In this document: in pieces, positions 54,901 to 61,857 of the stretch | How the letters are laid out: each line of letters begins with the position of its first letter | Position numbering within the stretch: the stretch's first letter is position 1 | Assembly: GCA_937873655.1 (NCBI GenBank) | Contig: CALMYQ010000021.1 | Span: 62,001-126,000, forward strand | Direction: 5' to 3' | Origin: an uncultured Lewinella sp. | Lineage (GTDB): Bacteria > Bacteroidota > Bacteroidia > Chitinophagales > Saprospiraceae | DNA: 64,000 bases | Position numbers and translations under genes: made by a program | The notes under the pieces: model-generated | Database searches by the model: none | What the model was told of the DNA's origin: nothing | Seen by the model: the letters and a program-made list of their open reading frames with translations, nothing else

Positions 54901-55035
54901 ATCATCAAAACCGCAGGTCGGAATAGAATCGGCCGGAAAAACCGCCGGGGTTGATCGGATTGTTTGTTCAGCGGGCGGAATCGGCCCCTGCAGCCAGGCT
55001 AAAAACAGTAAATATGTCGGGATTACAACATGCAT
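48988..55035 (-). CDS. Giant secreted M43-type metalloprotease with PKD domains, seven 51-residue repeats and T9SS type B domain
   Basis: 2,015 residues. Signal peptide, then an M43 (pappalysin-like) domain at about 60-340 with HETGHYLGLYH (His237, Glu238, His241, His247) and the later Met in NNYMDYTLPECR. Three PKD-type domains lie at about 355-600 (FQWFIDGQPAG style), then a region of YRWQDG domains (LGPDQVICQ) near 1150-1330. Seven tandem repeats of about 51 residues follow at about 1330-1690, each with an ICxG start, a FG turn and GCDST near the end. The end is a gliding-motility-associated domain: LYIPSAFSPNNDQVNDFF, IFDRWGGMVYE, LPSGVYVYYIEAEG. Exported by the type IX system; likely a surface-attached protease or adhesin. 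Repeats are probably stalk-like. Confidence 0.92.
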   Translation of the reverse strand: MHVVIPTYLLFLAWLQGPIPPAEQTIRSTPAVFPADSIPTCGFDDVLRKAEQENTAEYLLQQTLEDQLYRNLTDHHANAGSRSPETFTIPVVVHIIHDNGPENISDAQVLKGIAHLNAAFGNYGYYDQGTGLDTDIRFCLARQDPYGNLTTGITRNASPLTDMIKESQDLQLKNLNRWDPDCYLNIWLVGSITSNSSGPSIAGYATFPGSHGKPYDGIVYEAQYFGSDEKYTALAAHETGHYLGLYHTFEGGCANNNCLIDGDRVCDTPPDQSTAFVPCEIGANTCNTDTDSGFSADMPDMINNYMDYTLPECRNAFTPGQRDRMHFFLTTARSSLLGCASCLDPCPVAIQIALPQSPFAAPVGESTTISAVTNQVTQFQWSVNGQVVSNSPQLNYTFDDLGVYTVVLTGTNNDANCMARDTVVVETYCAVLPDADIIESELSIPAGQPITIHSTGADNNNFQWFIDGQPAGFGQNLTHAFNSEGNFQVILEGTSFIPVCKAYDTLTVEVYCDVSINIGAETPVIDEGGPVQFYASGSNLTGVQWYVNGQLVGAGTTFNYTFPVQGFYEVFAVGSSAFCSKRSGSVIIEVQGPCHYGAETGGFIISGFDFAKSVERANQPGFILMLENSIIRLNNQNQIIWAKGSEVFSFLQLAADRNNGGYLGVGYLKGDDDRKYVFKLSETGDLLWSKEIFFHLNFSTNLLLKATRDGNFALLGIYYALPQLYSALMVIDPNGNILINRSFDNVRLFNSLQTQDGGYLLAGTIVVPSGSQELTLIKLDQAGATQWINYYPSPTASALTVGQAFQLVETPEGDILASIGLSNSSLQCGFVKFSSQGNFIWGKDLSLNEGQVFYNQNYLAGLPGGQNLFVLRAYAADFTNFPLSGSIDKDGNFLWMRRYPFGRDCTHFTQLENNRLAFLLRGALMFTDTLGVPLACDYTDPDYAVMDFSLSTVPTTLLSSMPNTLENSPIELMDISPAIDPLCAASIQGFDAAFQGNEVFACGDSMQVFVRVCNTGNLPLPPETPLSFYDGNPTVSDAGRLTTLNLGALIQPDSCRTLSFGFHPPLPQKIYAMINDDGSLAAPFDPLTDFPVNGQYECDFLNNLDSISLENPQFTAEPPLDLGEDAVICPGDQFLIRPNTHYVAYRWQDGSVDSVFLAQAPGMYYLEVETICGGVFTDTITISNPQEMDLDLGPDQVICQNSVFTFEPGPGFAEYRWQDGTADPTFTASEPGTYWLEVTDNCGQLYRDTAVIALDPGFTVELGPDQAICAGDTLSFNITANYSSYHWYPEEAVPCIDCPDVQVAPAASGRLILVASNDLGCLSSDTVYITVQAYQASDTFWICAGQTIDLFGESVGEAGMYSRTYQSVLGCDSTMTYIVELLDTVATSETVTICRGEEAIIFGQLQSSPGIYSAVYPMANGCDSTHYVLLEVREPAATSESVHICQGDTAFVFGIPETQSGDYSATFTGANTCDSTHTVTLVVSDTVVTSEDRIICQGETTMIFGQQESEAGDYSAVFPAVSGCDSIHHIRLEVADTVATAETITICRGENADIFGNPTGEPGEYTGHFSTVAGCDSIHRINLVVLDSVATWENLVLCQGETAVIFDQAQTEPGLYSRVFAGANGCDSTHYVDLAFLPLDTGYLSVQLCPGDSVSVFDQVVRISGKFQQWFTSSNGCDSLSVIEVTLHTLPDPEARITSACPGISNGSILLSVTDGEPPYHFKWSNKSEDTPANNQLSPGFYSVSIQDDNGCRIAETYEVSSLPEPEITLQVEDVLCPGDANGLIQVESADPGLKFSLNGQSYHTTPSFENLPAGAYTVHIQFGDKCFTSIDTQLKEPPGLDLHLPEQLVIDPGESVVLEPSGNLDRVEFYQWSPPDGLSCTDCANPVAAPEESTLYTLTIGDESDCEVSANVQVWINPSPELYIPSAFSPNNDQVNDFFKPYADSDRPIRIIRIFDRWGGMVYEEKDRFLSEITGWDGTRNGLQLPSGVYVYYIEAEGGEGHVNRYSGDLVLMR

Positions 55036-55074
55036 AAGCGCCTGTTTGGGATGAATTCCAACGCGCTAAATTAC

Positions 55075-55111
55075 GAAAAGCCCGGGGAAACCTGCGCTCC
55101 CCGGGCTTTTC
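55075..55111 (-). terminator. Bidirectional-type terminator between the second M56 gene and the metalloprotease gene
   Basis: GAAAAGCCCGGGGA (55075-55088) pairs perfectly with TCCCCGGGCTTTTC (55098-55111): a 14-bp stem and a 9-nt loop, with T-rich ends in both directions. It separates the M56 gene (stop 55148) from the next start at 55035, so the two are separate transcripts. Confidence 0.8.
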
Positions 55112-55147
55112 CCTGTAATTAACCCCATTCACATGGGGCCTTTAAAC

Positions 55148-57967
55148 CTATTCCTGTTTTTTGCGCGACCTGTACCAGTCACTTTCATGCTCCAGTTTTT
55201 GTTCGAGGTATTGCTCAAGGGTCAGGTTTTCCTTACCCTTGCTGCGCATTTCCCTGATGTCGCTTGCAGAGAGGTCGTGGATCCTGCATTGTACGAGCAG
55301 GTCGACGGGGATATCCTTGAATCCGAGGTCGTTCAGGCTTCGGATATACCGGCCGTCTACGTCGTGAATGCCCAACTGGACAACTTCGTTGATCCCCATG
55401 TTTTTGTATCCCAGCGACTGGAGGTCCTTGATCAAAGCCGGTTGTATGTCATGGATGCTGGCCTGAACGGCTTCATCCAGGCTGAGCTTGAGGCCCAGGT
55501 CCCGAAGTTCCTTGATATAATCCGCGTCCACATCATGGATGGCCAGTTGAGCGATTTCATCTGCCGACATTTTGTCGAACCCGGCGCCGCGCAGGTCCTT
55601 CACAAAATCGGCATCTACGCCGTGAATCGCCAATTCTACGATATCGTCATTCGACAGGTCGGTAATGCCCGATTGTTGCAGCGCTTTCACAAAACTGGCA
55701 TCGACATCGTGGATCGCAAACTGGACGATCTCTTCCGTACCCAGGTTTTTGATGCCCGCCTGCTGCAGCGCCTTGATGTACTCAGCATCGACATCATGGA
55801 TCGCAAATTGCGTGATGGTTTCAACGTCCAGCCCCTGGAGGCCTGCCGCTTTCAGGCCGTTCATGTAGTCGGTATCCACCCCGTGGATGGCAAGCTGGAC
55901 AATTTCGTCCCGGGTGAGGTCGCTGAATCCCGCCTTTTTGAGCGAGTTGATGAACGCCGGATCTACGTCGTGAATGGCGTATTGAACCACTTCCTCCGCA
56001 CTCATATCTCCCATCCCAGCCGATTTGAGGCCCTTGATGAAATCCGCATTGACATCGTGAATGGAAAACTGGACGATCTCTTCCGGGGTCAGTTTCCTGA
56101 ATCCCGCGTCGTCCAGCGCCTTGACATAATCGGCATTCACGTCATGGATGGAGAATTGCACAAGCGTCTCCATCGGCAGATTTGCGTATCCCGCGGCTTT
56201 CAGCGACCGGATATACTCCGGATTCACGTCGTGAATGGAAGCCTGCACGATCTCTTCGGCCGAGAAATCCTTGTACCCCAGGTCTTTCATTTCCCGGACA
56301 TAGGCCGGCGTAACGTCATGGATCTGGAACTGGATCAGGTCCCGAAGGTCCAAACCCTTGAGCCCCGCCGCCTCGAACGCGGGCAATGCCTCTTTGAGGT
56401 AGGGCAGCGTGACGCCATGAATGGCTGCCGCCCTCAGTTCTTCATCGGATATCCTGGTGTACCCGTTCTGTTTGAGGTACGCAAACCAGGCCTTGTTGAT
56501 GTCGGCCAGAAACAGGTGCAGCATGGTTTCATCTTCCAGGCCGGTGAAGCCTTCCTGGGCGAGATAGGTCCTGAATTCGCTGCTTTCGGTAAAGGAGAAT
56601 TTGCCTTCTCCCTCGTTGCCGTCGAATTTTCCGGTAAAGACCATAGTCCCGGCCTCGCGGATCATTTTGAACTCGGTTGTACCGGCAGTAAGCCCTGTGA
56701 ATGCGCTTTTCGGGTAGCAATCGCTGATCACCCAGTTGTGCCAGCGGCTTCCGTTTGAGCCGCTTCCGGTTTCGAGGCACAATTCCCCGTCCTTGGTCCA
56801 GGCCCGCCATTCACCGCTTTTTTCGGCAAAAGGTGCAGGAGTAACGTCTTCCAGCCGGAGCTTTTCAAATTTTACGGGCGGAATGGCCGGCAATTCGGGT
56901 ACGGTCAGTTCGGTGTCGGGCACGGGAGCGGGTTGGGCGGTCGTTCGGACAGCGTTCAGAGTCAATACGGACAGGCCCACCAGCGGAACCAGAATGAAGT
57001 ATTTCCAGCCTGAGCCGACGGATGATTTCTTACTGTTCATCATGACAATTCTCCGTTTTAGAATGGATTGATTATAGTTAGTAGTCAGGTTCAAAGGAAG
57101 TTGCGGCGCGCAAACCTTCAACAGGCTCATCTGATAGGTCTGCTTGTGGGCGCCGGTAGCCAGCATCGAATCGTCGGTGAGGAATTCAAGGTTATTCTCC
57201 ACCGCCTTGCGGTACATCCAGGCGAAAGGGTTGAACCACTGGATGATGACCATCAATTCGGCCAGCAGAATATCCAGCGAATGCCGTTGGGCGACGTGTA
57301 TTTTCTCATGCTGGAGGATCTGGTTGAAGGTGTCCCAGTCATAGCGCGCCGGATTGATGAAAATGTTGTTCCAGAAGGAATAGGGCGACTGGTTTTCGCC
57401 CAGCTCCACAATGCGGTACCGACCGTCGCGGATAGCCGGCCTGGAGATGCGCATATACATGAGCAGACCAAGCTGTACGAAGAAGTTGAGCCCGAAAACG
57501 GCCAGCCCGGCCAGGTAAATGAACGTCAGGATCTGCAGGGCGGAAAAGCGGATCAACGGCTTTCGGGCGGGCGCCGAAACCGATTGGACCGGTTCGGCTG
57601 TTGCAGTCCCGGAAAGGCTCCCTTCGATCCCTTCCGGCCATACGCGCTCAGTGGGGATCGAAGTACGGGCGGATGGTCCGGCAGGGTTTTCCGGGGGCGC
57701 TGCCTGCACCCCGGTTTCCGCTTCGGCCCCGGCCGTCTCAGGCGTTAAACGGCTGGTTTCAATAACGGCCAATGGGAGAGACGGGGTTTCATTCCACAAC
57801 GACCATCCGGAGGGAATGGTCAGCGCCGGCAGGCCGAAAGCCAGCACAATGCAGCCGGCCAGCAATCCGCGGTTCAACCGGAAAAAGGTCTCCTTTTCCA
57901 GGAATAATTTATAAAACAGGTAGAACGAACTTACCAGCAGTGCGGCATGCAGGATATAGCGTACCAT
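55148..57967 (-). CDS. BlaR1-like M56 membrane metallopeptidase with 14 helical repeats (module 2)
   Basis: 939 residues. Membrane helices near residues 5-50 and 145-170, the motif HEKIH (His220, Glu221, His224) in ILQHEKIHVAQRHSLDILL, and NYNQSILKRRIVMMNSKKSS before a further helix at about 320. The middle is beta-rich (VTPAPFAEKSGEWRAWTKDG). From about residue 530 come fourteen repeats of about 29 residues, each beginning IHDV or IHGV: for example IHDVNADYVKALDDAG followed by FRKLTPEEIVQF. These likely form a periplasmic helical solenoid that senses a ligand. Such HGV repeats are known in M56 proteins of other phyla. Start 19 nt past the BlaI stop. Confidence 0.88.
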   Translation of the reverse strand: MVRYILHAALLVSSFYLFYKLFLEKETFFRLNRGLLAGCIVLAFGLPALTIPSGWSLWNETPSLPLAVIETSRLTPETAGAEAETGVQAAPPENPAGPSARTSIPTERVWPEGIEGSLSGTATAEPVQSVSAPARKPLIRFSALQILTFIYLAGLAVFGLNFFVQLGLLMYMRISRPAIRDGRYRIVELGENQSPYSFWNNIFINPARYDWDTFNQILQHEKIHVAQRHSLDILLAELMVIIQWFNPFAWMYRKAVENNLEFLTDDSMLATGAHKQTYQMSLLKVCAPQLPLNLTTNYNQSILKRRIVMMNSKKSSVGSGWKYFILVPLVGLSVLTLNAVRTTAQPAPVPDTELTVPELPAIPPVKFEKLRLEDVTPAPFAEKSGEWRAWTKDGELCLETGSGSNGSRWHNWVISDCYPKSAFTGLTAGTTEFKMIREAGTMVFTGKFDGNEGEGKFSFTESSEFRTYLAQEGFTGLEDETMLHLFLADINKAWFAYLKQNGYTRISDEELRAAAIHGVTLPYLKEALPAFEAAGLKGLDLRDLIQFQIHDVTPAYVREMKDLGYKDFSAEEIVQASIHDVNPEYIRSLKAAGYANLPMETLVQFSIHDVNADYVKALDDAGFRKLTPEEIVQFSIHDVNADFIKGLKSAGMGDMSAEEVVQYAIHDVDPAFINSLKKAGFSDLTRDEIVQLAIHGVDTDYMNGLKAAGLQGLDVETITQFAIHDVDAEYIKALQQAGIKNLGTEEIVQFAIHDVDASFVKALQQSGITDLSNDDIVELAIHGVDADFVKDLRGAGFDKMSADEIAQLAIHDVDADYIKELRDLGLKLSLDEAVQASIHDIQPALIKDLQSLGYKNMGINEVVQLGIHDVDGRYIRSLNDLGFKDIPVDLLVQCRIHDLSASDIREMRSKGKENLTLEQYLEQKLEHESDWYRSRKKQE

Positions 57968-57986
57968 GATCCGATAATTTTTTTGG

Positions 57987-58358
57987 TTAACTGTTCCGGT
58001 TTCCCTCGTTCCGGATCATTTTGAGGATATCTTCCAGCTCTTCGGGGCTTATTTTTTCCTGACGGGCGAAATAAGCGACCATCTTGGGGTAGGAATTGTC
58101 AAAATAGGCTTCAAGTATGTCGCCCAATTCCTGTTGCTGATAGATTTCTTTTTTAAGAATGGGATAGTAGCGGTACGTGTTCCCAAACTGTTCATGGTCC
58201 ACATAACCCTTTTCTTCCAGGATGCGGATGATGGTGGAAACCGTGTTGTAATGCGGTTTGGGCTCCGGGAATTCATCCATGATCTCCTTGACGAAAGCCT
58301 TGTTCAACCGCCACAGGATCTGCATGATCTGTTCTTCTCTTTTGGCCAGTTTTTGCAT
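57987..58358 (-). CDS. BlaI/MecI/CopY family transcriptional repressor (module 2)
   Basis: 123 residues from ATG 58358 (MQKLAKREEQIMQILWRLNK). The longer start at 58388 overlaps the operator. Winged-helix: QIMQILWRLNKAFVKEIMDE, HYNTVSTIIRILEEKGYVDH with the recognition helix; dimerisation tail SYPKMVAYFARQEKISPEEL. About half of the residues match the module 1 repressor by eye, including AFxKxxxxExPEPxPHxNTVST. First gene of a two-gene operon with the M56 protein, controlled by the operators just upstream. Confidence 0.9.
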   Translation of the reverse strand: MQKLAKREEQIMQILWRLNKAFVKEIMDEFPEPKPHYNTVSTIIRILEEKGYVDHEQFGNTYRYYPILKKEIYQQQELGDILEAYFDNSYPKMVAYFARQEKISPEELEDILKMIRNEGNRNS

Positions 58359-58377
58359 GATAATCGTTGATTGAATG

Positions 58378-58408
58378 CAAATGTACAACTAATGATTTAG
58401 TAAGTCAA
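58378..58408 (-). promoter_or_regulatory. Promoter of the second BlaI/M56 module
   Basis: Minus-strand TTG (58406-58408), 20 nt, TACATTTG (58378-58385): an exact Bacteroidota promoter about 20 bp before the repressor ATG. The spacing between elements and operators is identical to module 1. Confidence 0.75.
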
Positions 58409-58441
58409 CTAATTTATTAGTATTTCAACTAAAAAATTAGT
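58388..58441 (-). promoter_or_regulatory. Three strong BlaI-type operators at exact 20-bp steps (module 2)
   Basis: ACTAATGATTTAGT (58388-58401), ACTAATTTATTAGT (58408-58421) and ACTAAAAAATTAGT (58428-58441). Each has arms ACTAA/TTAGT, and starts are 20 bp apart, two helical turns, so bound dimers would line up on one face. The first site fills the space between -33 and -7, beginning 2 nt from the -7 box. The second overlaps the -33 TTG by one base. Confidence 0.8.
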
Positions 58442-58469
58442 GAATTTGGTATTTGCTATAACAAAATAA

Positions 58470-58500
58470 GGCTCCCGGGTCAGATCATGACCCGGGAGCC
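58470..58500 (-). terminator. Terminator of the YceI gene
   Basis: GGCTCCCGGGTCA (58470-58482) pairs perfectly with TGACCCGGGAGCC (58488-58500), loop 5 nt. On the minus strand a T-rich TTATTTTG follows. It isolates the YceI gene from the BlaI module. Confidence 0.8.
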
Positions 58501-58563
58501 GGTGTACAAAAACAAATGAATACCAAAAAACCTAAGCTATGAAGATGAAGAAGATAACATTGT

Positions 58564-59214
58564 TTAATCCATAAGGGCAACCGTGAGATCGAGGTTAATG
58601 GTGATCCGGTCGTTTACCTTCACCAGTCCGAGTAACGCGGTCGGCGGGTCGATCCCGAAATCGGTCATGTGCAGTTCTTTGGAAGCGGTAAACCGGTATT
58701 TGTCATTGCCGGTTTTCTGCACGTTGATATCGAGCCGGACCTTGCGGGTCTGGCCGGCGATCGAGATATACGTTTGGGCCGTCATGGGCGTCCATCCGGA
58801 AAGCACCTGATCGGGGAAAAAGGTATTTGCCCGCAGGCTGGCTTCGCTGAGCTGGATCACGATATTGGGAAAGGTCTCTGCCTTGAGCGCTTTTTGCAGG
58901 TCCTTGTTCATCATCCGGTTTCCGCATTCCAGGCTGCGGGTTTTGAGCGTCAACCTGGTATCGGAGAATCTTACGCTGGTCAGGTTGCTTTCGCTGTTCT
59001 CGAAGGTAAAGGTTGCGACGGGAAAATCCTCTTTGCAGGAACATTTGAACTCGTTGACGTTGCTGGTGCCTTCAAGGAAAAGCTTGCTTTCGTCGAGAAT
59101 GCGGTAGGAGCGGTTGTAGATGGAATCCGATGTGTGAATGGCCGGCATTAATTGACCCTGGGCAAGACAAGAAATGAGCGCGGAGATCAGTGCGATCGAT
59201 TTTAAGGTTGCCAT
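58564..59214 (-). CDS. YceI family exported protein
   Basis: 216 residues. Signal peptide (ALISALISCLAQG), then a YceI-type lipocalin-like barrel: KLFLEGTSNVNEFKC, LTLKTRSLECGNRMMNKDL, FPNIVIQLSEA, and the diagnostic end ELHMTDFGIDPPTALLGLVKVNDRITI. YceI proteins bind polyisoprenoid-like lipids in the periplasm. A cysteine pair (KCSCKED) near the N-terminus is unusual. Last gene of the YceI-porin-YceI cluster. Confidence 0.9.
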   Translation of the reverse strand: MATLKSIALISALISCLAQGQLMPAIHTSDSIYNRSYRILDESKLFLEGTSNVNEFKCSCKEDFPVATFTFENSESNLTSVRFSDTRLTLKTRSLECGNRMMNKDLQKALKAETFPNIVIQLSEASLRANTFFPDQVLSGWTPMTAQTYISIAGQTRKVRLDINVQKTGNDKYRFTASKELHMTDFGIDPPTALLGLVKVNDRITINLDLTVALMD

Positions 59215-59233
59215 ATTGGGTTGTTTTTATGAT

Positions 59234-59312
59234 GAGCTTGCCGGGGTTTTGGATTTCCCGGCAAGCTCGGGGGGAAGGGTAATTTCATCCGGAAGCCCTA
59301 AGGCTTCCGGAT
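59234..59312 (-). terminator. Two hairpins after the porin gene
   Basis: Hairpin 1: ATCCGGAAGCC (59287-59297) with GGCTTCCGGAT (59302-59312), loop CTAA. Hairpin 2: GAGCTTGCCGGG (59234-59245) with CCCGGCAAGCTC (59257-59268). Both are perfect, between the porin stop and the YceI start. Neither has a strong T-run on the minus strand, so they may stabilise the porin mRNA as much as stop it. Confidence 0.55.
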
Positions 59313-59336
59313 AGGGGAATTACTCTAGTTAGGATA

Positions 59337-60677
59337 TCAGAGGCCTACGACGGCTTCGATCATCACACCTTTGAAGTAGCCTTCGGCGCGGTAGTCGCTG
59401 CTCGGGAAATCAACATAGTTCTGGTTGACGTAGGCGGCTTTCAGCATCAGGTTTCTGGTCGGGAACCAGCCTGCAGAAACCTCCATGCGGTTGATGGAAA
59501 CGTCTGCTGCGAATCCGGCAAGACGGCCGCTGGCTTCGTTGTAACGGGCGCCGATGAAGGCTTGTTCGTTCGGGAAGAAGCGGTAGACACCTTCAGCAGC
59601 CCATTGTCCGAATTTGCGTTTGTCGGTTTCGCTGGCAGCCCGGGTACCTTTGGCGGTTTCATAGGTTGCGAATACTTCGAGGCCTTTGTATTTGACGAAC
59701 GGGCTGACCTGTACCGCCATGACTTCATACGTGAAGTCGGGGCTGATACGGCCGGAGGTTGCCCGGTTGTCGGCGGTTGTCAGGACATATACGCCGGTGG
59801 CACGGTCAAGTGTGTAGCGCGGTTCCATCGCAAAGTAGAACCTGGAACCCGTACGGTCGCCTGCATAGAGCGTGTTGCGGCCTGCGCCCGCGTTGGTGTA
59901 TACGGATCCGGAGAGCCTGAACCGGAAGTCTTCGCTGACCTGCTTGTCATAAGCGGCTTTGAAGTAGATGGACGGTTTGCGGGAAGCTGTGCTTGCATCA
60001 ACGCTGCCGCCGATCAAACCGTTGGTGGCGCCGACCATCAACATCAGGTCATTGGTCGGGAACAGGTAAACCTCACCGCCGATCTCGGTCGTAAAGGCAT
60101 CCAGGATGTAGTTGCCTACGAACGGATTGAGGATGGCATTACCGTTGTCGGAACGGCGGAAGCCCTGGTCACCGTAATTCGGTTGGAAGTGGCCGATTTT
60201 AACCCGCAGGTATTTCGTGAACCATTCGGGGTTGTTGAACATCGGCAGTTTGTCGATCTGGATATAACCGCCTTTGACCCAGAATTCGGAGTGGTGCCTG
60301 GAAGACATGTAGTTTTCGAGGGCTACCCGGATGCCGTCATCCAGTTGGAAGTCCAGGTTCAGGTTGGCGGTTGCCAGGTTGAAGCCGGAACCCAGATTGT
60401 ACAGTTCGTTGCCGTTGACGGTTTTACCGTTGTAGGTAATATCCACCGGATCAGCCGTGTTCCCGTGCTTGAGGCCCTGGAACTGTTGGGTAAAGCTACC
60501 GCCTACTCTGACCTTCATCCCTTCGAAAGTGGTGGTTTCGGTTTTGGAAGGTTCAAAAACGTTGAGGCCGTCTTTGTTGTTTGAGCGATAGTATTGAATC
60601 TCGGTCTGTTGAGCGGAAATCATGCTGATTGCTCCTGCGACCAGGATTAAGGACGCGATTAATTTGACCCGTTTCAT
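59337..60677 (-). CDS. Outer-membrane porin
   Basis: 446 residues, a typical 16- or 18-strand porin size. Signal peptide (LIASLILVAGAISMISAQ), then strands such as VALENYMSSRHHSEFWVKGGYIQ (charged turn), YLRVKIGHFQPNYGDQGFRRSDN, FTTEIGGEVYLFPTNDLMLMVG, and an aromatic C-terminal region MIEAVVGL. RVKIGHFQPNYGDQ resembles OprP/OmpL-type beta-barrel porins. Substrate unknown. It sits between two YceI genes, leftward. Confidence 0.8.
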   Translation of the reverse strand: MKRVKLIASLILVAGAISMISAQQTEIQYYRSNNKDGLNVFEPSKTETTTFEGMKVRVGGSFTQQFQGLKHGNTADPVDITYNGKTVNGNELYNLGSGFNLATANLNLDFQLDDGIRVALENYMSSRHHSEFWVKGGYIQIDKLPMFNNPEWFTKYLRVKIGHFQPNYGDQGFRRSDNGNAILNPFVGNYILDAFTTEIGGEVYLFPTNDLMLMVGATNGLIGGSVDASTASRKPSIYFKAAYDKQVSEDFRFRLSGSVYTNAGAGRNTLYAGDRTGSRFYFAMEPRYTLDRATGVYVLTTADNRATSGRISPDFTYEVMAVQVSPFVKYKGLEVFATYETAKGTRAASETDKRKFGQWAAEGVYRFFPNEQAFIGARYNEASGRLAGFAADVSINRMEVSAGWFPTRNLMLKAAYVNQNYVDFPSSDYRAEGYFKGVMIEAVVGL

Positions 60678-60730
60678 AACGCTTTTATTTTTTTGTGAAA
60701 GAATTGTCGAATTGAAAGGTTGAAATTGAA

Positions 60731-61327
60731 TTAGTTGACGGTATCCGCCGTCTGGTTGGTCATAACGACCTCAAAGTTGATCGTGATGTCGTCGCCGGTC
60801 TTCAGCGTACCCAGCAGCGCGGTAGGCGGATCGACTTTGAAATCGGTCATTTTGAGTTTTTTGCTGCCTTTGATCGTCAGGTCGTTTCCTGCCAGCGTGC
60901 AGGTCATTGTAAGGGTTTCGCTCCTCGTGGCGCCGGCGATCGTCAGGTTGCCGGTAGCGGTCAGTTGCCCGCTTTTATCGGAGGTGCTTTTATAGGAAAG
61001 ATCGGTGAGCAAAAACCGGATATTGGGATATTCCTCCGCTTTCAGGGCATCATAGGTTTTGTTATCCATGATCTTGCCCTTAGCGCTTTTAATGCTTTTC
61101 ACCGGTACTTTGACCTCAAAGTTGCCGTTCTTGGCAATGGTGTTGTTGTTTACGGCTAATTGTCCGGTAATAAGCACTTTGCCAGCGTTGGATTCCCAAT
61201 CATGAAGGGAAGAGGTCCCTGCGACGGTGAGCTTGGCGCTCTTGACTGCATAGGAGGCCTGTGCAGTAATATTCTGGATACCCAATCCGAGAATGACCAT
61301 CGCTGTTAGAATCAATAACTTTTTCAT
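60731..61327 (-). CDS. YceI family exported protein
   Basis: 198 residues. Signal peptide (LTAMVILGLGIQNITAQ). YceI barrel: KLTVAGTSSLHDWESNAGKV, NFEVKVPVKSIKSAKGKIMDNKTYDA (two strands), YPNIRFLLTDL, and LKMTDFKVDPPTALLGTLKTGDDITINFE. It resembles the second YceI protein of the cluster but is closer to the family norm. First gene of the leftward cluster, 53 bp before the porin gene, with a promoter at 61344-61372. Confidence 0.92.
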   Translation of the reverse strand: MKKLLILTAMVILGLGIQNITAQASYAVKSAKLTVAGTSSLHDWESNAGKVLITGQLAVNNNTIAKNGNFEVKVPVKSIKSAKGKIMDNKTYDALKAEEYPNIRFLLTDLSYKSTSDKSGQLTATGNLTIAGATRSETLTMTCTLAGNDLTIKGSKKLKMTDFKVDPPTALLGTLKTGDDITINFEVVMTNQTADTVN

Positions 61328-61343
61328 GGCGCTGATTTTTCAA

Positions 61344-61372
61344 CAAAATTAGGCCGGGTTCAATGAGCGCAA
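61344..61372 (-). promoter_or_regulatory. Promoter of the YceI-porin cluster
   Basis: Minus-strand TTG (61370-61372), 18 nt, TAATTTTG (61344-61351), 16 bp before the ATG at 61327. Confidence 0.5.
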
Positions 61373-61453
61373 GATGACTTTCCGCAAGGAGAAAGGTGAG
61401 ATTTATCAATGCCGGGCGCGCCGGACGAAGATTTTTGCAGGAATGATAGGGGA

Positions 61454-61485
61454 TAAAAAAAGAAGAGGATGAATTCATCCTCTTC
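61454..61485 (-). terminator. 24-bp perfect palindrome with T-run
   Basis: GAAGAGGATGAATTCATCCTCTTC (61462-61485, written here as two 12-nt arms GAAGAGGATGAA and TTCATCCTCTTC) is followed on the minus strand by TTTTTTT. A strong terminator shape, placed about 100 bp upstream of the YceI promoter, so it would stop leftward transcripts before that gene. Confidence 0.6.
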
Positions 61486-61625
61486 CGCTGGTTTTTCGTT
61501 CTGACCAAATTATTACGAAGTCTGCCGGTAGGCAGAAATTAAAAAGGGGGACCTTGCCGGCATCCTTTAAGCGGGTAGCCTTGCTTGTTCAGATGCACGG
61601 CGCAAGCTCTTAGCGCGACGGAGCA

Positions 61626-61661
61626 AAAATTGGCAAGCTTCATTTGTCCAAAAGCTTGCCA
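61626..61661 (-). terminator. Terminator downstream of a candidate small RNA or of the helicase gene
   Basis: TGGCAAGCTT (61631-61640) pairs with AAGCTTGCCA (61652-61661), and ATTTTT follows on the minus strand. It could end the helicase transcript or the short transcript proposed at 61626-61815. Confidence 0.55.
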
Positions 61662-61815
61662 TTTATATTGCTGGTTTTTCACTTTGCCTTATGAGGATCC
61701 GGGTTCAGCAAGCGGGCTGATCCGGCATGATCTACCATTGAATTTTGGCTGGGAAATTTGGGGATTGTTACGGTTTGGAAAACTGCACGAGGATGTTCAA
61801 GGAAAATTACAATGT
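61626..61815 (-). ncRNA. Candidate small RNA (weak)
   Basis: Leftward promoter boxes at 61816-61831 lead directly to a terminator at 61626-61661 with no open frame of 60 codons between them on this strand. The predicted transcript is roughly 190 nt. This is an inference from promoter and terminator spacing only. Confidence 0.22.
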
Positions 61816-61857
61816 CAAAGATACAAAAATATTATGATTTGTGTCCGCACACGGCAA
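61816..61857 (-). promoter_or_regulatory. Tandem -7 boxes with a -33 TTG
   Basis: Minus-strand TATTTTTG (61824-61831) lies 23 nt from TTG (61855-61857), and a second box TATCTTTG (61816-61823) adjoins it. A direct repeat GTGyCCGCACACGG (starting 61841 and 61873) overlaps the upstream side. Confidence 0.35.

Noticed and set aside
55133..56758. 541-codon plus-strand frame over the M56 repeat region
   Set aside because: The periodic antisense of the 87-bp repeats keeps the frame open; the protein repeats but matches no family.
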